A stretch of DNA of 64,000 bases from Phycomyces blakesleeanus NRRL 1555(-) (Eukaryota > Mucoromycota > Mucoromycetes > Mucorales > Phycomycetaceae). The notes beneath the pieces were generated by a model. The model did not search any database and had not been told where the DNA came from. It worked only from the letters and a program-made list of their open reading frames with translations. Position numbers and translations under genes: made by a program. Positions 12,951 through 25,094 of the stretch are shown here, in pieces. The DNA lies in contig NW_017265136.1 of the NCBI RefSeq assembly GCF_001638985.1, positions 124,001 through 188,000 of the forward strand, in the 5' to 3' direction. Within the stretch, counting starts at the first letter, position 1. Every line of letters begins with the position of its first letter.

Positions 12951-14194
12951 ATGGCTGACCTCGAGAGACAATACCAAAAAGCACTCCGACTCTTTTTACT
13001 CACACGGTATGCGCAGGCCGCTGCCTCTTGTCTACAGGCAATCGAGCTTCTACCATTACCTCAGGAATCTCTTAATGGCACAAAAGTTTGGGCGCTTTAC
13101 CTAACGATCGGAACCACTCTCCTGAATCGTCCCGAAGACCCTACCCCAAACACCCTTAGCACACTCGGGCTAACACAATCTGTCTCTGATAAACCTATTT
13201 CCAAAAAATCTGCTTGTTATGGCTTGTGGACAAACTTGACAGACTGGTACCAAAACCTCAATTTAGTGGATCCATCTCTTGTCACTTCTGCGTAAGGGTA
13301 TCATTTATGCTCAAAGTCGTAGAGTTTATTGAAAAATCTAATAAATATGTAATATATATGTATAGAATGGTGATGTCTCTCAAGCTTAATGTTCCTGCCG
13401 TTGGTAGACAGGTAGTTGAGGAATGGTACTCCAGTCTCTCAGAAGCAACTGTGGATCATTTGTCGGTTGCAGGAGAAGATGATGGCGTGATGAAACTATA
13501 CAGAGAGACAGTAGATCTGTATGTGTGTCGTGTCTTGCCTGCACTGAATGATTATGATTCTGCAAGGTCATTTCTTGAGTATAATTCATTCTTATCTCCC
13601 AGTGCAAAGACAGTAAGGATCAACTATATAAATACTTGGATACATGCTAAACCTTTATTTAACATATAGACTCTAGAAAAAAGTATTACTGCACATCAAG
13701 AGGCAGCTAAACGGCAGGAGGAACAAAAGGCTGCTCAGAAAGAGAAAGAGAAGGAGCGGGAAAGAAGGGAACTAGAGAAGAAAGAACAGCAGCAACGTGA
13801 GAAGGAGCAGGAAAAGAAAGAGCAACAGCAACGACAACGACAGCAGCAACAGCAGCAACAGCAACAGTTGCAACAAAAACAAATAGAGAGACAAACAAGA
13901 ACAAAACAGGCTGAAATGTCGTCTTTAGAGTCAAAAAAGGCTACCGAGGCTACTTCATCAAGAGCCTTACAAGACAAATCTCCTCGGACATTGGCTGACT
14001 CTAGTCTGGCTACATCCATCAGGACTTGGCTTCTTCCCCTTACCCAAAACTCAAACTATGGTGTATTATTTGTATTGTTTATTCTATTTGGTCTACTGCG
14101 TTATTACCGTAGCCAACTCTCGCCTGCTTTTAAAGGATTGATGGCGAAATTATGGCAAACAGTACAAATGGGTACCAAAGTCACTTATATGTAA
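12951..14194 (+). CDS. Tail-anchored PEX26-like peroxin (probable)
   Basis: Three exons, 12951-13291, 13366-13612 and 13670-14194, give 370 aa. The N-terminus is a helical, TPR-like region (LFLLTRYAQAAASCLQAIELL). A segment around VEEWYSSLSE and YVCRVLPALNDYDSARSFL follows. Next comes a highly charged Gln/Glu/Lys-rich coil (about 200-260) built partly on a CAG/CAA run, and then a single span near the C-terminus (YGVLFVLFILFGLLRYY) with about 30 residues after it. N-terminal helical repeats plus a C-terminal anchor match Pex26, the peroxisomal membrane docking site for the Pex1-Pex6 ATPase, and the order of short motifs fits what I recall of animal Pex26. No sequence search was possible, so another tail-anchored TPR protein is not excluded. 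The next gene downstream, 241 bp away, also looks peroxisomal. Confidence 0.5.
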
Positions 14195-14435
14195 TCATAA
14201 ATACTAAAAATCAAATATAAAATAATATAAAATAATAATAATAAATAATTCAAAATAGTAAGCATGAATCAAATCGCTTATTCCCATCATCCGTCTTTGT
14301 CTGACAAAGAGTCACATGTCATCAATCCCCACAATGCTATTCACACCCACCCCGCATTTCGTCAATGCTCTGAAGACTATCTATGAAATCTAGTCTTGTC
14401 TTTGCCCAGCGTCCCTTTAACCACATATTAAAATT

Positions 14436-17312
14436 ATGGCAACTGAGCAGTCTGATATAAATGCATTGGCACAAACACTTTCTGCCAGCTATACTGCTCT
14501 GATGCAATACAAAACCCTTGGTCAGGATGAGGCAAGGTGGAAAAAACTTAAAAAAGAAATGAAATAAAGATTTAAGACGGCTTGAGTATCGAACTAACCA
14601 TTCATTGCAGATCCTCAATCACCTAAGCCAACTGTCTAAACATAGCCAACATCTTCCATTGCCATGGTTCACACCTTCATTTATTAGTATATGCTTCAGC
14701 CTACGGGACCAATTTATCTCTCAATCATCAGTACCGGAATGGGGTGGTCTTGAGTCTATCTATAGTCTCTGGTCTGTTTGGGTACGCCGATTGTCAGGAG
14801 CACCATCCGCAATCCCTGCCGCAGAGTCAGATCTTGTTCGGGTACTGGAATCTATGCATTCCTTATTAACTTCACAAAACAAGCCTCCCCCAACCGTTCA
14901 AAAAGAAGCCTGGATAGGGTTGGTAGGACTGGCGGGGCGTGCACCTTCGGTGTACAATGACGTGCGAATCCTGGATGATATGTCTGATGTGATCGAACAC
15001 CAGAATGCAGATACAGATATGGCTGAATCAATTGAAGCAGGCGTAGCACATGCACTCGCAGAGACCACTGCACTGAATGCATTTGAAATTGGATCATGCG
15101 AACGCCTGGTAGAGGTGTATATACAACTTGTGTCTCGTATTCCAGACCATCGTCTAAGACCAGTAATCAACGTGTTTGAACACAGCGTTGACAAACGATC
15201 CAAGGAGACACCTGTAACAAAAGCAGTTGCCGATCTCGGAAACCTGATCGCACTGACAAAGACAGTCGTGGAACCAAGAGAAGAACCACTCAAGGTGAAA
15301 ATGACCCGAGTGGCAGTGCTTGTAGGCGTAGTGTAGGTTTTGTGGATACTTTTTTAAAGAAAAAAAAAGTATAAAAAAGGGTTTTTTGCTCACGTGTTGA
15401 GGGGATATATATGTAGACGCATGTTACAGTTCAATCAAGGTGCCAAAACGTCAAAAGTTGCTGATTTCCAAAAGCAAGTTGAAATCCTATTCGTCAATGC
15501 ATTTGACAATGTTGTTACAGAAACTGTCAGCAAAGAAGAAGTCTATTCATTTGACAAACATCAGGGTAAGTAATATCAAAATATTCCAGTACTTAAATTA
15601 TAGTGTATATCTCACTTTTACTGGCGTATATTCGAATATAGATGTCATTGCTCTGTTTGCTGGACAGTGCCTACCTACATTGTCTGTCAAATTGATTCAA
15701 GGAATGAATCTTAAGGCTATTTTGAGCTGCATTGAATCATTTCTCATTACAAGCAAATATTCTTGGGAAGATGGGAAAATTATTGAGAACATATCAAACG
15801 AACCTAAAGATGCCGAACTGTTGAATAAAATTATCCAGGATCCTCTTCACAAAGACATAGGCAGAATCTCCAGAGCTGCAGCCAAGGTGATACAGGCCAT
15901 ATTGACAGTTGGTGACCCCATATGCATAGAATGTGTGGAGTCATTATTAGATAGGTATACAGGAAATAAGAAAGATATATACGGCTACGATACTTATTCT
16001 ATGTGTCATGCAGGCTGACAGGATTTTCTTATCGGATATTTGTGGACTGGGACCGATTTGTAGTTCGATATGGTAAGTTAACTAACAAGAGTGATCTTAA
16101 ATATATTAATAATACAATACAACAAAAGGTACCGATGATATGAACAAGGATCTCAATACTTCTATCTGGTCCTTCTTCAAAACGCTTTTGTTTGCCACTA
16201 CTGTCATTTTTAAGGCTGTGGCTGTTGATTATCCTAATGGTGAAGGACTAGTACTGGTGTCTGGAGCAGGTAGGGTGTTAAGTATGGTATTGTACTGTCC
16301 TGGATTCAGTACTCATCATCATTTTTTGTAGCCCAAAATGCAATCAACCTTTATGCCAACCTCCATTTTATTACCGAACATCTGGGTACAAATACAGGAT
16401 TTCAGGCTTACCAAGACACGTTAACAAATGCAGTGTCATATTTGACCCACGAAGATAACGTGTGCAAACTAAACTATGTATTGAAAAATGCTTACAAAGA
16501 CTATGGTAAAGTTAACAAACTCGTTTGTAGAATCTTCTCAATTAACCCTCTATTATATAGCTCCTTCTCAATATGTAATCGACACAACCCATCCTGTTCA
16601 GCTTCTTTCTACAACCCATATATCCCGCCTTTTGTTCTATACAAATCTTATTGAACAAGTGATGACCTACATTGAAGACCAAATTTTGGAAGATGTAATT
16701 TTGCCTGTTATTTACCCTGTTCTCAAATGGAAATCAATTCAATCAAAAGACCTTTACGAGAGTGTTCATGCTGCTATATTGAGTCTCTTAACTGCCAAAA
16801 AACCCGTATCCCGTGAAGTAGCGGGTGTTTACGCCAATATTCTCATCAGTGTGAGTTTACAAATAATATAGAATAACATCAGGATCCTAATAATATAATA
16901 CGCCGTGTTTTTTTTGTAGAGTTTCCCCGAGAGAATTAATTTACAGCAGCTTACATTTGGTTACTCAACTATGACTCAGGCTTTATGTGATATGGATGAT
17001 GCAATTGCATGGCTTACTGTTGGACATCTCTTGGATAAGATTGATGGATTGACAGAAGAGTCGCAATGCGTGGAGAGGTCACAATATATAACTGTTCTTA
17101 TCGAACTTATGAAACCACTCTCACTTGGACCTTTCTATGCAGTCTATCTGAATAAGCTGAGGACATTGGTGCTTAACTTGGAAACACCAGGTATGCAAAA
17201 AGCTACATTGAAGTTATTGTTTGAAACTGTCAGCGGGACAGGTATTTCGGATATGCGACGAGTAGAAACTGTAGGTTGGTTCTTGGATTTGAAGAACCAG
17301 GTGGGAATCTAA
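14436..17312 (+). CDS. PEX8-like helical-repeat peroxin (probable), with a frame break near its start
   Basis: Segments: 14436-14564, then a frame change at T14565, 14566 to about 15294, 15430-15565, 15642-15954, 16014-16072, 16129-16269, 16332-16505, 16561-16850 and 16920-17312 (about 787 aa). The donor of the intron ending at 15429 is uncertain; several phase-0 candidates lie at 15295-15331. The product is all-helical (ARM-like) with no membrane span. A central stretch (IWSFFKTLLFATTVIFKAV, then INLYANLHFITEHLG) and a C-terminal VGWFLDLK resemble filamentous-fungal Pex8, an intraperoxisomal factor that links the docking and RING complexes of the import machinery. Against this, the C-terminus (VGI) is not a PTS1. 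In the original frame the ATG-led exon ends at TAA 14565-14567; dropping one T gives continuous plausible coding (KKEMK/KDLRRLEYRT). Confidence 0.45.
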
Positions 17313-17591
17313 GTACAGCTTATAATGTTAATCTAAATTCAATTTAAACAAAAACAAAAAATAAAAAGCAGAAACAAAAAAAAGAGTAGGTTGATTAGCC
17401 AACTACTTTTTAAGATGGTCCCACTGTTCCATTTTTTCTTAGAAAAAAAATCAATTGGTATTAAAAATACACAAAACAAGAGCTACCAAATATATACACT
17501 TTGTAACTGTATTGATTTATTATTCACAATTCATAACTTGATATTAATAAACGCTTGTTTATATCTTATCTTAAATGTGAGATCTATAAAA

Positions 17592-18537
17592 TTATTTCTT
17601 ATTCTTTTGTTTCTTGTTTGCCATCAGGCGCTGTTGGATCTTTTCAAATTCATCATCAGTAGGTTCGATGTAATCAGAAGTACGCTTGGAAGAAGACTCG
17701 GAGGACGAAGCTTGTTCTTTTTTGGCTTTCTTTTCTATAGAGTCGAGAGTGTGTCTCAAACCACTTTGTCGGTTCTGTTGTCTCGCAAGGATCATAGCCT
17801 CGAGTGAAGTGTTATCGCTCTCATTTTCCTTTTCTTTTTGATTTTTGCTTTTTTTCATTTGTTTCTCGAAAGCAGCCTCGTCTTTCTTCGCTTGCTTAGA
17901 TCTTTTGGCATGGGCTTTTGAAGTACTTGTAGCCTCAAAAGCTTTGCGTGATTTTATAGCCCCACTCTGAATATGTTTGTTGACGATTTTCTCTAGGCGA
18001 GGACCGTCATGAGCAGTAGAACATTCAAGGTGACCAAGGATAGAATCTAGATTGCCTTTGAATTGCTCATAAAATCTCAGGACATCTTTTTCCTCTTCCT
18101 CGGATCCTAAAAGGCTATTGATTTAGCATCGTATTCTTCATGTTTTGTGCAATAGTTTTAAGAATACAGATAATACCTCTATACTTTTCTGAATGGGCTT
18201 CAATGGTCTCTGCACTAACAATTCCTGACCACAGATCTTTAAAATAATCTGACCATGATTTATCACCGTCATTCAAATTATCTGTGCTGATGTTTCCTGT
18301 AGTATCATAATGTGATTTTTTTGAGGGATCGCTCAATATTGCATAAGCAAGACCAATTTGCTGAAATGTTTCGGTGGCTTTCTGTTTTTCTTCCTCAGTT
18401 GAAGTAGTAGGTTGCTTATCTGGATGATGTTTTAAGGCTAGTTTTCGATAAGCTGTTTTGATGGCAGCTTGATCGGCATCTTTTTTGATCAAAAGGATCT
18501 CATAGAGTGACTTTTTTACAGGCAATGGAAGGGACAT
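17592..18537 (-). CDS. DNAJC9: DNAJC9-like J-domain co-chaperone
   Basis: Two exons, 18177-18537 and 17592-18106, give 291 aa. The J domain occupies residues about 10-80 with the Hsp70-stimulating HPDK at 38-41. It is followed by the conserved DNAJC9 middle region (WSDYFKDLWSG; ETIEAHSEKYRG; GSEEEEKDVLRFYEQFKGN), which in animals includes the histone H3-H4 binding helices. The C-terminus is a long Lys/Glu/Ser-rich helix ending in KKQKNKK, likely nuclear. Known DNAJC9 proteins act as histone chaperones that recruit Hsp70. The gene is tail-to-tail with the PEX8-like gene, 279 bp apart. Confidence 0.85.
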
Positions 18538-19680
18538 TAGAGAGTTTGTCTGAATTGATTGTCAATAGTCTGATTATCACGGTTTATGAGTTCATAAAGA
18601 CCTGTCACATTGACGGCGTACCTGGAGTATTCACGTCACTATGCTTTATGAAACAGATGTTGAGTATATACTTATATTTACCCCGCTTGTTATTTTTGTA
18701 TTTTTTTAATGGTACAACATTTCCATATATACATTTAGTCCTTCACAACACAAAATTTGGAGTCAACATATGCAAACTTGAAGATATGGGTGATATTATT
18801 CCATAATTCTTTATCTTTAATACCTTTAATAATATATACTTGATGATTATGTATCTTGAATCAGTTCGTTTATATACCTTTTCTCTTAGGTTGATATATA
18901 TGAGTGGTACGATTCTTTTGGGTAGATCCAAAGACATATCCCAATTATCAAAGTTGGAGAAAGCTCTTGATGTATTACTGAAACCTTTGTCCGTAAAACA
19001 ATAGCCTTTTTTTTTTATTATCCGAAGCCGATTTTATGGATTTTATTGCTCTCCGCCAAGTTGTGTTAAAGTTTGTGTGTGTGCGTGTGTGTGGGCATAA
19101 TGAGAAAAAGTGTCATCACGTTTATGCAAACTGAACATCTGGTGTATTTGTATTTTTTTTTTTTTTGGTTTTCAAAGTCTTTATCAATTGATTTTATTCT
19201 GTCAAACTATCCTTCATTATTCTCATCCGAAATGAGAAAGCTGTTTTAAAAGAACATATATAAAAAATGCGTAGAATTTGCATAGTTAAAAGGAGCTTAG
19301 AGTATAAAAGGGCAATAAGAAAACTTACATATACAACTTTCAACAATTGTAATCAAAATTATCTCTTTAGATAGAGTAGAACACTCATTCTGTTATAGAA
19401 ACCTAAAGAGATTGTAGTCAATGTATATAAAGCACAAGATATAATAAATATTTACTAAATGTTGTTCTCATCGTTTTGGTCATTTATAACTATTTCAGTT
19501 TGGTCAAGACTTTTGGAATATATATATATATTAAAGAAAAATGATGATTGATTATTAACTCGCAAGGGCTTTATAATATATATAAAAATGTTTATTTGAG
19601 CAAAAGAAGAAATATATGTCTGTCCAAAGCAGATTTATCGGCTGTATTTGTTAAATAATAGTAGTATCAATAGGAATAAA
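18538..19680. other. Intergenic region
   Basis: No gene is supported. It includes a GT-rich run (19073-19094), a T tract near 19150 and AT-rich sequence. Confidence 0.5.
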
Positions 19681-20313
19681 CTAAAGGAGTCTTGGACTAC
19701 GCGCATTTTTGGGAACTTTTTCACCGTTTATCATTAGATAGGTTGGCTCTGGTGCAGCAACTAATGCTTCGATTGATGCGGTTTCTATTACTGAAGAATA
19801 TTTGACATCTGAAATTATTGATGAGCGTGGGCTTTGAGCATATTCTGTTGAATACTGAGGCGCGGGAAAGATGTAACCATTGCTGATCCAGAGAACAAAT
19901 GCAGCCACCATCACAAGGAAGACGACTAGTCCGGCCATACCCAGTATGCATCTACCGCAAGCAGATCCTCTTTGGCGACGGTGGAGCCAGGCCGAAGGTT
20001 TTTCTGATATGGGTTGTCTGAAACTCAAAAGAGTCGAATCTGATCCTAGGCTTGACTCTGATCCGATTACTGTGCTAGATGCCGAGGATACATAACCAAC
20101 ACTTGCGCGGGTGCTACTTGTTCTCGAGAGTGTGCTCTCAGAGGGATCCATACTGACCGGCCTACTACCACCATGTATAACAACTGCTTGTGGTGGATAC
20201 ACCGGCTGTAAGTCTTGCATCTCTTCAGCGATAGGATGTACATTAGCTGGTCGGAATGGTTCTGGAGCCAACATTGGTGTGTTCTTCTTAGTATCGTTGT
20301 AATTTGGTTGCAT
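19681..20313 (-). CDS. Ser-rich single-span membrane protein, function unknown
   Basis: A single exon of 210 aa. I chose the ATG at 20313 (MQPNYNDTKKN) because the longer open frame upstream is a hydrophobic, low-complexity stretch across a GTTT repeat that looks like 5' UTR. The N-terminal 130 residues are polar and Ser-rich (SSTRASVGYVSSASST), consistent with a phosphorylated cytosolic region. One strong span follows a basic Cys-containing segment (WLHRRQRGSACGRCILG, then MAGLVVFLVMVAAFVLWI), and about 60 residues come after it. There is no signal peptide. The basic side before the span suggests a type II orientation, C-terminus outside. No family is recognised. Confidence 0.55.
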   Translation of the reverse strand: MQPNYNDTKKNTPMLAPEPFRPANVHPIAEEMQDLQPVYPPQAVVIHGGSRPVSMDPSESTLSRTSSTRASVGYVSSASSTVIGSESSLGSDSTLLSFRQPISEKPSAWLHRRQRGSACGRCILGMAGLVVFLVMVAAFVLWISNGYIFPAPQYSTEYAQSPRSSIISDVKYSSVIETASIEALVAAPEPTYLMINGEKVPKNARSPRLL

Positions 20314-21130
20314 GTTTGTTTGTTTGTTTGTTTGTAAAAATAGAGTAAATATCCCAAAGAGAAAAAAAGGTAGCGATAGAAAAAGAGTATTTGTTGATTT
20401 ATTGGCGATCTTAAATATTCGGCTCGCGTAATTATGTAAAGCCTTGTAAAAGTGCACTGAGTAATTGTTTCACTGTGTTTGTATTCATCTTTTCTATCTT
20501 TAAAAATTTATCACACAAATCAAATACTTTTAACAACCAACTCAATCCGCAGGTAAGTTTAGGAATAGATATTAATATATATAATAGCTTATTTGCACTT
20601 CTTGAAAGTATGTATGTCTTTATTATTTCAAACATTTCATAAGATTATGCTTTTGAAACCAGCTTTTAAATTCCAAAAATATTAATGTACAAAATTCCAA
20701 TTTAGAAACAAGGTGGACTTCTAAAAAATATACCCTTGCAACAAGATGAATATTTGAATCATTCATTTCATTTTTACATGTTTGAAAAAGAGATTGAATG
20801 GATATATAATGACATCAGCTTCTTACTTTATACACTAGTACATGTATAAAGTACCCCCAGGCTTGGTATAATGTTTTCTGTTGTTTTTACTGCGGATATA
20901 AGCATTGTTATATGATTACCGTATAATGTCTTTCTCATGGTTCAAAATGAAATAAAAGTCAAACACAAGTACATTAGATATAATAGCAAAACATTATATT
21001 TATTCGCATGCATTTATTATGATAATTTTCATAATTTATTCTATAAAGTAGACGTTTTTTGTTTTGTTTTGCTTTGCTTGGATTGGACACATAAAATGAA
21101 ACAGAGGGAAAAAGAAAGATTTGTAATTTA
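20314..21130. other. AT-rich intergenic region
   Basis: No gene seen. A GTTT tetranucleotide run at 20314-20334 lies just upstream of the membrane-protein start. Confidence 0.5.
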
Positions 21131-21443
21131 TCATGCTGAATTGGGCCCGGCTTCTTCGTCACCCGAAGAGGCAGAAGGAAACTGTGTCTCCTTGCGAGAT
21201 TCTGCGAGTAGCTTGTCAATTCCCTTTTCTTTTAGAGTAATCTACACAGAATGTTAATAAACAGGAATCAAATATTGTTGCATGATCATTCATTACCATG
21301 ACACAAGCGCGGTAATCTTTGAACAAATCTTCACATTCTGGTGTCGTGTCTCCCTTTAAGAACTTTTCAGAGTACCACTTGTTGAAGCAGGTGTCATATT
21401 TTTGCTTGAGTTCTGTGCAATGAGCACCAACACTTGAAGACAT
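21131..21443 (-). CDS. MDM35: Mdm35/TRIAP1-like twin CX9C protein of the mitochondrial intermembrane space
   Basis: Two exons, 21297-21443 and 21131-21241, give 85 aa. The protein carries two CX9C motifs, Cys9-Cys19 ([11 protein letters not shown]) and Cys37-Cys47 ([11 protein letters not shown]), in the hairpin oxidised by the Mia40 pathway. The context [14 protein letters not shown] is diagnostic for Mdm35. In yeast Mdm35 imports and stabilises the lipid carriers Ups1 and Ups2, which move phosphatidic acid and phosphatidylserine between the mitochondrial membranes. A helix ([18 protein letters not shown]) and an acidic tail follow. Length fits the family (about 80-90 aa). There is no cleavable targeting sequence, as expected. 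Confidence 0.92.
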
Positions 21444-22717
21444 GGTGAATAAAAAGATGTTATCTAGTGAAGGGATTGGAGGAGGGAAGTTCTGTTATCG
21501 GTGACTTGCTTTCTGGCTGGGCTTAATGCGTCAGACAAGCCAAAGAAGCGTTGATGAGCTACTTTTTGGTTTTGATGGCATTGATTTTCTTTTTGTGAAA
21601 CTATATATACTAATATGCAATTCAAAAAAATCACAAAGAAGTTTACTGTGGGGATTTGGTTTAAGAAGTGATATTTTGGACCATAAATGTTATATTTACT
21701 GTTTATGTGGATTTGGCTTTGATTTTTGACTTTGGCTTTGAGAGAAATATTTAATGTTAGTCATCTAAATTTTTAACATCACCGTTTAAAGTTTATAACT
21801 ATTAAGCTTAATACATTTTGGTCCATTTTAATATGGCTCCAGGCTTTTTTTGATGTTTGAATTCCACAATTCTCCTATGAGAAATATTATCCTTTTTTTT
21901 AATGTCTTTACAAAACATTTTAAGAATGAAGATTTAATCAATTGGTGTTTATAGTTCAAAAGAAATTTTAATCATATAATTTTCCAATAATTTAACAATT
22001 GCATAACAGTATAACTCAGAGTATATTCAATCTTGATAATTCTAGCCAACATTGAAGACTATGTAATTCAACCGATCAATTAGTAATAACTTATATATAT
22101 AAAGTCAAAACAGATAAAATGATTGAATTGTTGTGTATTACATTTAAAAAGAAAAAGAATAAAGAACTGGTATTGAGCTAATGATAATTTGAATTCGTAG
22201 ACTTGTTATACTGTTTGAAAAGAACTCTTAGGAAATACAGAATAATTATAAGTCTTCTAGTGCTTTAAAGCCTATTGTAGCAGGAATGATCTCACATTCT
22301 TCAATATACATGCAAAATATTTAGAACCTCTCGGGAATATTTAATAGAAATATGAGACCGACAAGTCAATTTCATTGTACTTATTAAGCTTATTTATTTA
22401 TATATTTTTGCTTTTGTGCTTTCAAAATACTTTAATATTCAAAACGTGTGCTTTCTAATTCATTTCTCGGTGATATATATATATATGTGTGTGTGTGAAT
22501 TATACACTATATCTTAGTGGACTTTGATTTTACAGCTTAAGTATACTTGATATACTTTTCAATATTCAAAAATATTATAATTCTATTACTGTCAATGAAT
22601 ATATTATATATATATATTAAAAAGTATGATAATAATAATAGTATATTAATGTATTTACATATATAAAGCACATGTATATCGTATTATAACATTCATCTGA
22701 TAATAAAACTAATTTGT
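21444..22717. other. AT-rich intergenic region
   Basis: About 1.3 kb without a supported gene; AT-rich, with TA and TG runs near 22477-22496 and 22606-22617. Confidence 0.5.
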
Positions 22718-25094
22718 TTACGAATCCAATAATTGAGTGACTTGACCAACACCCTTGGTGCGCCCCTCGCGAAATATCTGTAGGCGCAGTATTAATTACA
22801 GTTCGTTAGTTATGTAGAAACTTTTTTTTTAAAAAAAATAAATAAATTATGCACTTACTAGGCGTGCACCCTTGGTCAGGTACTCAGGGTGCTTGACAAA
22901 CTCAAATTGCTGGCATTTGAATTAATACCAATCATTATTCACTATTATTCATTATTACTCATTCAACCTACCACTGTTGCACGGTCTCCTGTCCGCAGCA
23001 CTTGCTGCTCCATTGCTACTATACTGGCTGTCTGTCGTACAGCTCCACAGTGAACCATAGCTTGGTAACGTTGTTTGATGGTAGTTGAGTGGTACAAGAT
23101 GAGTATCTCAGCCTCAAAGCGTCTCGATGCTTTCGGCATTGGTTGATCCTTTTCATGCGTCAGTAGCACCATACCCTTTCGTAATCCACTTCTCCGTACG
23201 TGCTTAAGTGCAAATGTTACACTCTGGCCTGCTTTGGCAATCGGCACAGATACTCTTTTACGATGTATTCCTTTTATTACAGTCGGAACAAATTGGCCAG
23301 CATAGTTGGGACCCACTAATAATTTATCACCAACATGGATCACTCCACTCATAACAATACAGCTGACTACTGTGCCCACAAACGGTACTGAATAGGTCTC
23401 ATTAATTTCGGCCTGGAATGGCTGTTCTGTGTCATAATGAGCAAAAGACGGCAATATGTTTAGAAAGCTGCGCAAAAGATCAAGACCTTCGCCCGTCACA
23501 TTGCTGATCTTAAAGACAGGGCAGAGACGCTTAGTAACAAAATGTTGCTATTTGTGGAAACATTAGTAAAATAAAGAAAGAAGAAGGAGAGCAAACACGA
23601 CTATCAGCTATACTTACTGCGGTCATTACTACATCATCTTTGGATTCCACAAAGAGAGGGATCTTGCGACATGATTTTCCTTTGAGGATCTTAACCAGAT
23701 CCTGGACGGTACTCCGTAAGACATTTTCAGGACATCGATCAATTTTTGTAATAACAACGAATACGGGAATTGTTAATGAAAGAGCTAATCCAAGATGTTC
23801 TTTGGTCATGCCAACAAGGCCAGAGTTTGCTCCAACCTAATGGATTTGTTAATTATACAATAGAAAAGTAAATAATATTAGATCTTACCATGAGCATTGC
23901 AAATTCCGGTGCATTTCCTGTCATACCAAATACGGTTGTCTATAGAGAAAATATTAAGAATATTAGATAATAAGAATTGGTCTATTAATTTACCTTGAGA
24001 TATTTTTCGTGGCCAGCTAGATCCACAAAACTCAATACTTTCGCTGATCTCTGACAGACTTCTTCCCATGTTAACCGCCGCCCCGCATGGTTAGGTTGAA
24101 CAATCGGTTGAGAGTTTGCATCGAATCCCATTATTTCAGCTCCCACACTAGAAGTTCGGCCAGAGTCGATCTCATGCTTGTGTCTATCGATATAATGAGA
24201 AGGAAGATTCTCATGATATATTTGTATATATGTATATATACCTGAACAGGTTTAACCGTGCTTTTCCTCTTCCATCATCCAGTAATCCTTTTGTAAGCAC
24301 TCCCAAAAGTGTCGACTGTATTTTATTAATATATTTGGTTCTTTGAACAAACCCCCCAAGATCCCGTTCAAAAAATCCCCATTACCTTGCCAGCATCCTA
24401 TATTTTAGTTTAGTCAAAAATGGCACTAAATATATTGTATTGTCTTACTTACCACATTTCCGACAACCGCTATCCGAATTTCTAGGAGGTCTTCGACTGA
24501 TGCAGGTTTCTTTCGAATCATGATATGAGTAATTTCTCCATTACATGCATTCGGAGCCTCTGGGTCTTCATCCAATTCGCAGTAAGCGGCATCGAGATCC
24601 TTAACTATGACTCCCAAGGTTGCTTTACAGACACCATATTCTTGGAGAGTCAGTCCCATAGGAGCACCATCCTCTATATTGACGATGATTCATTTAAGCA
24701 ATTGATTTTTTTTAATTTTAATGACTTTGGGATACTTACCCTCCACACCAAGCTCCAGGAGAGTTTCTCCCCGCCCTTGTTTCATTCGTTTTTCAAGAAG
24801 GTCCTTGAAATAAGCAATATCTTCGGGTGTAGAGTGTAGCCATCGATCCTTTATTTATACATATACATATTAGTTGTTGTTGTTGATGTAATATCGATAT
24901 ACGTTTCAACGTTGATTTGTGTTTCTCAAAAACTAAAAAGCATATTCGTGTACGATATATACTTTAAGAGTGCGCTCTATTGGCAAGTCATTTTGACATT
25001 CAAACATGTCCATTGTGGAATTGTCATCAAGGGAAGCATTCAGTAGTTGCAATGCCAATTCAGTGGCAGGGTCTGTTTCTTTGGAGTTTGTCAT
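22718..25094 (-). CDS. GTPBP1/GTPBP2-like translational GTPase
   Basis: Eleven exons join in frame into 564 aa: 24963-25094, 24740-24848, 24453-24673, 24386-24397, 24242-24315, 23994-24183, 23889-23939, 23618-23836, 22972-23547, 22859-22909 and 22718-22777. GTPase motifs: P-loop GNVDAGKS (152-159), G3 DLAGHEKYL (about 235), G4 TKID. The segment HKHEIDSGRTSSVG after the P-loop is typical of the GTPBP1 family. Elongation-factor-like beta-barrel domains follow (VPFVGTVVSCIVMSGVI; LRTGDRATV). Relatives are eEF1A/eRF3-like GTPases linked to mRNA decay and ribosome stalling. The fourth exon is only 12 nt and encodes the DAGK of the P-loop. Confidence 0.87.
24386..24397 (-). other. 12-nt micro-exon encoding P-loop residues DAGK
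   Basis: On the minus strand, the exon before ends GGAAATGTG followed by GTAAGT. A TATAG acceptor precedes GATGCTGGCAAG, which is followed by a GTAATG donor, and the next exon begins TCGACACTT after ACAG. All junctions are phase 0 and together encode GNV-DAGK-STL. Without these 12 bases the G1 motif would be destroyed. Confidence 0.85.

Noticed and set aside
13707..14019. Minus-strand frames rich in Cys/Ala/Val opposite the PEX26-like coil
   Set aside because: Shadow of the CAG/CAA-rich coding strand.
17391..17807. Plus-strand frame overlapping the DNAJC9 3' end
   Set aside because: Antisense of a well-supported exon, hydrophobic by composition only.
20314..20457. N-terminal extension of the Ser-rich membrane protein to 258 aa
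   Set aside because: The extra sequence crosses a GTTT repeat and looks like untranslated leader; the start at 20313 is preferred.
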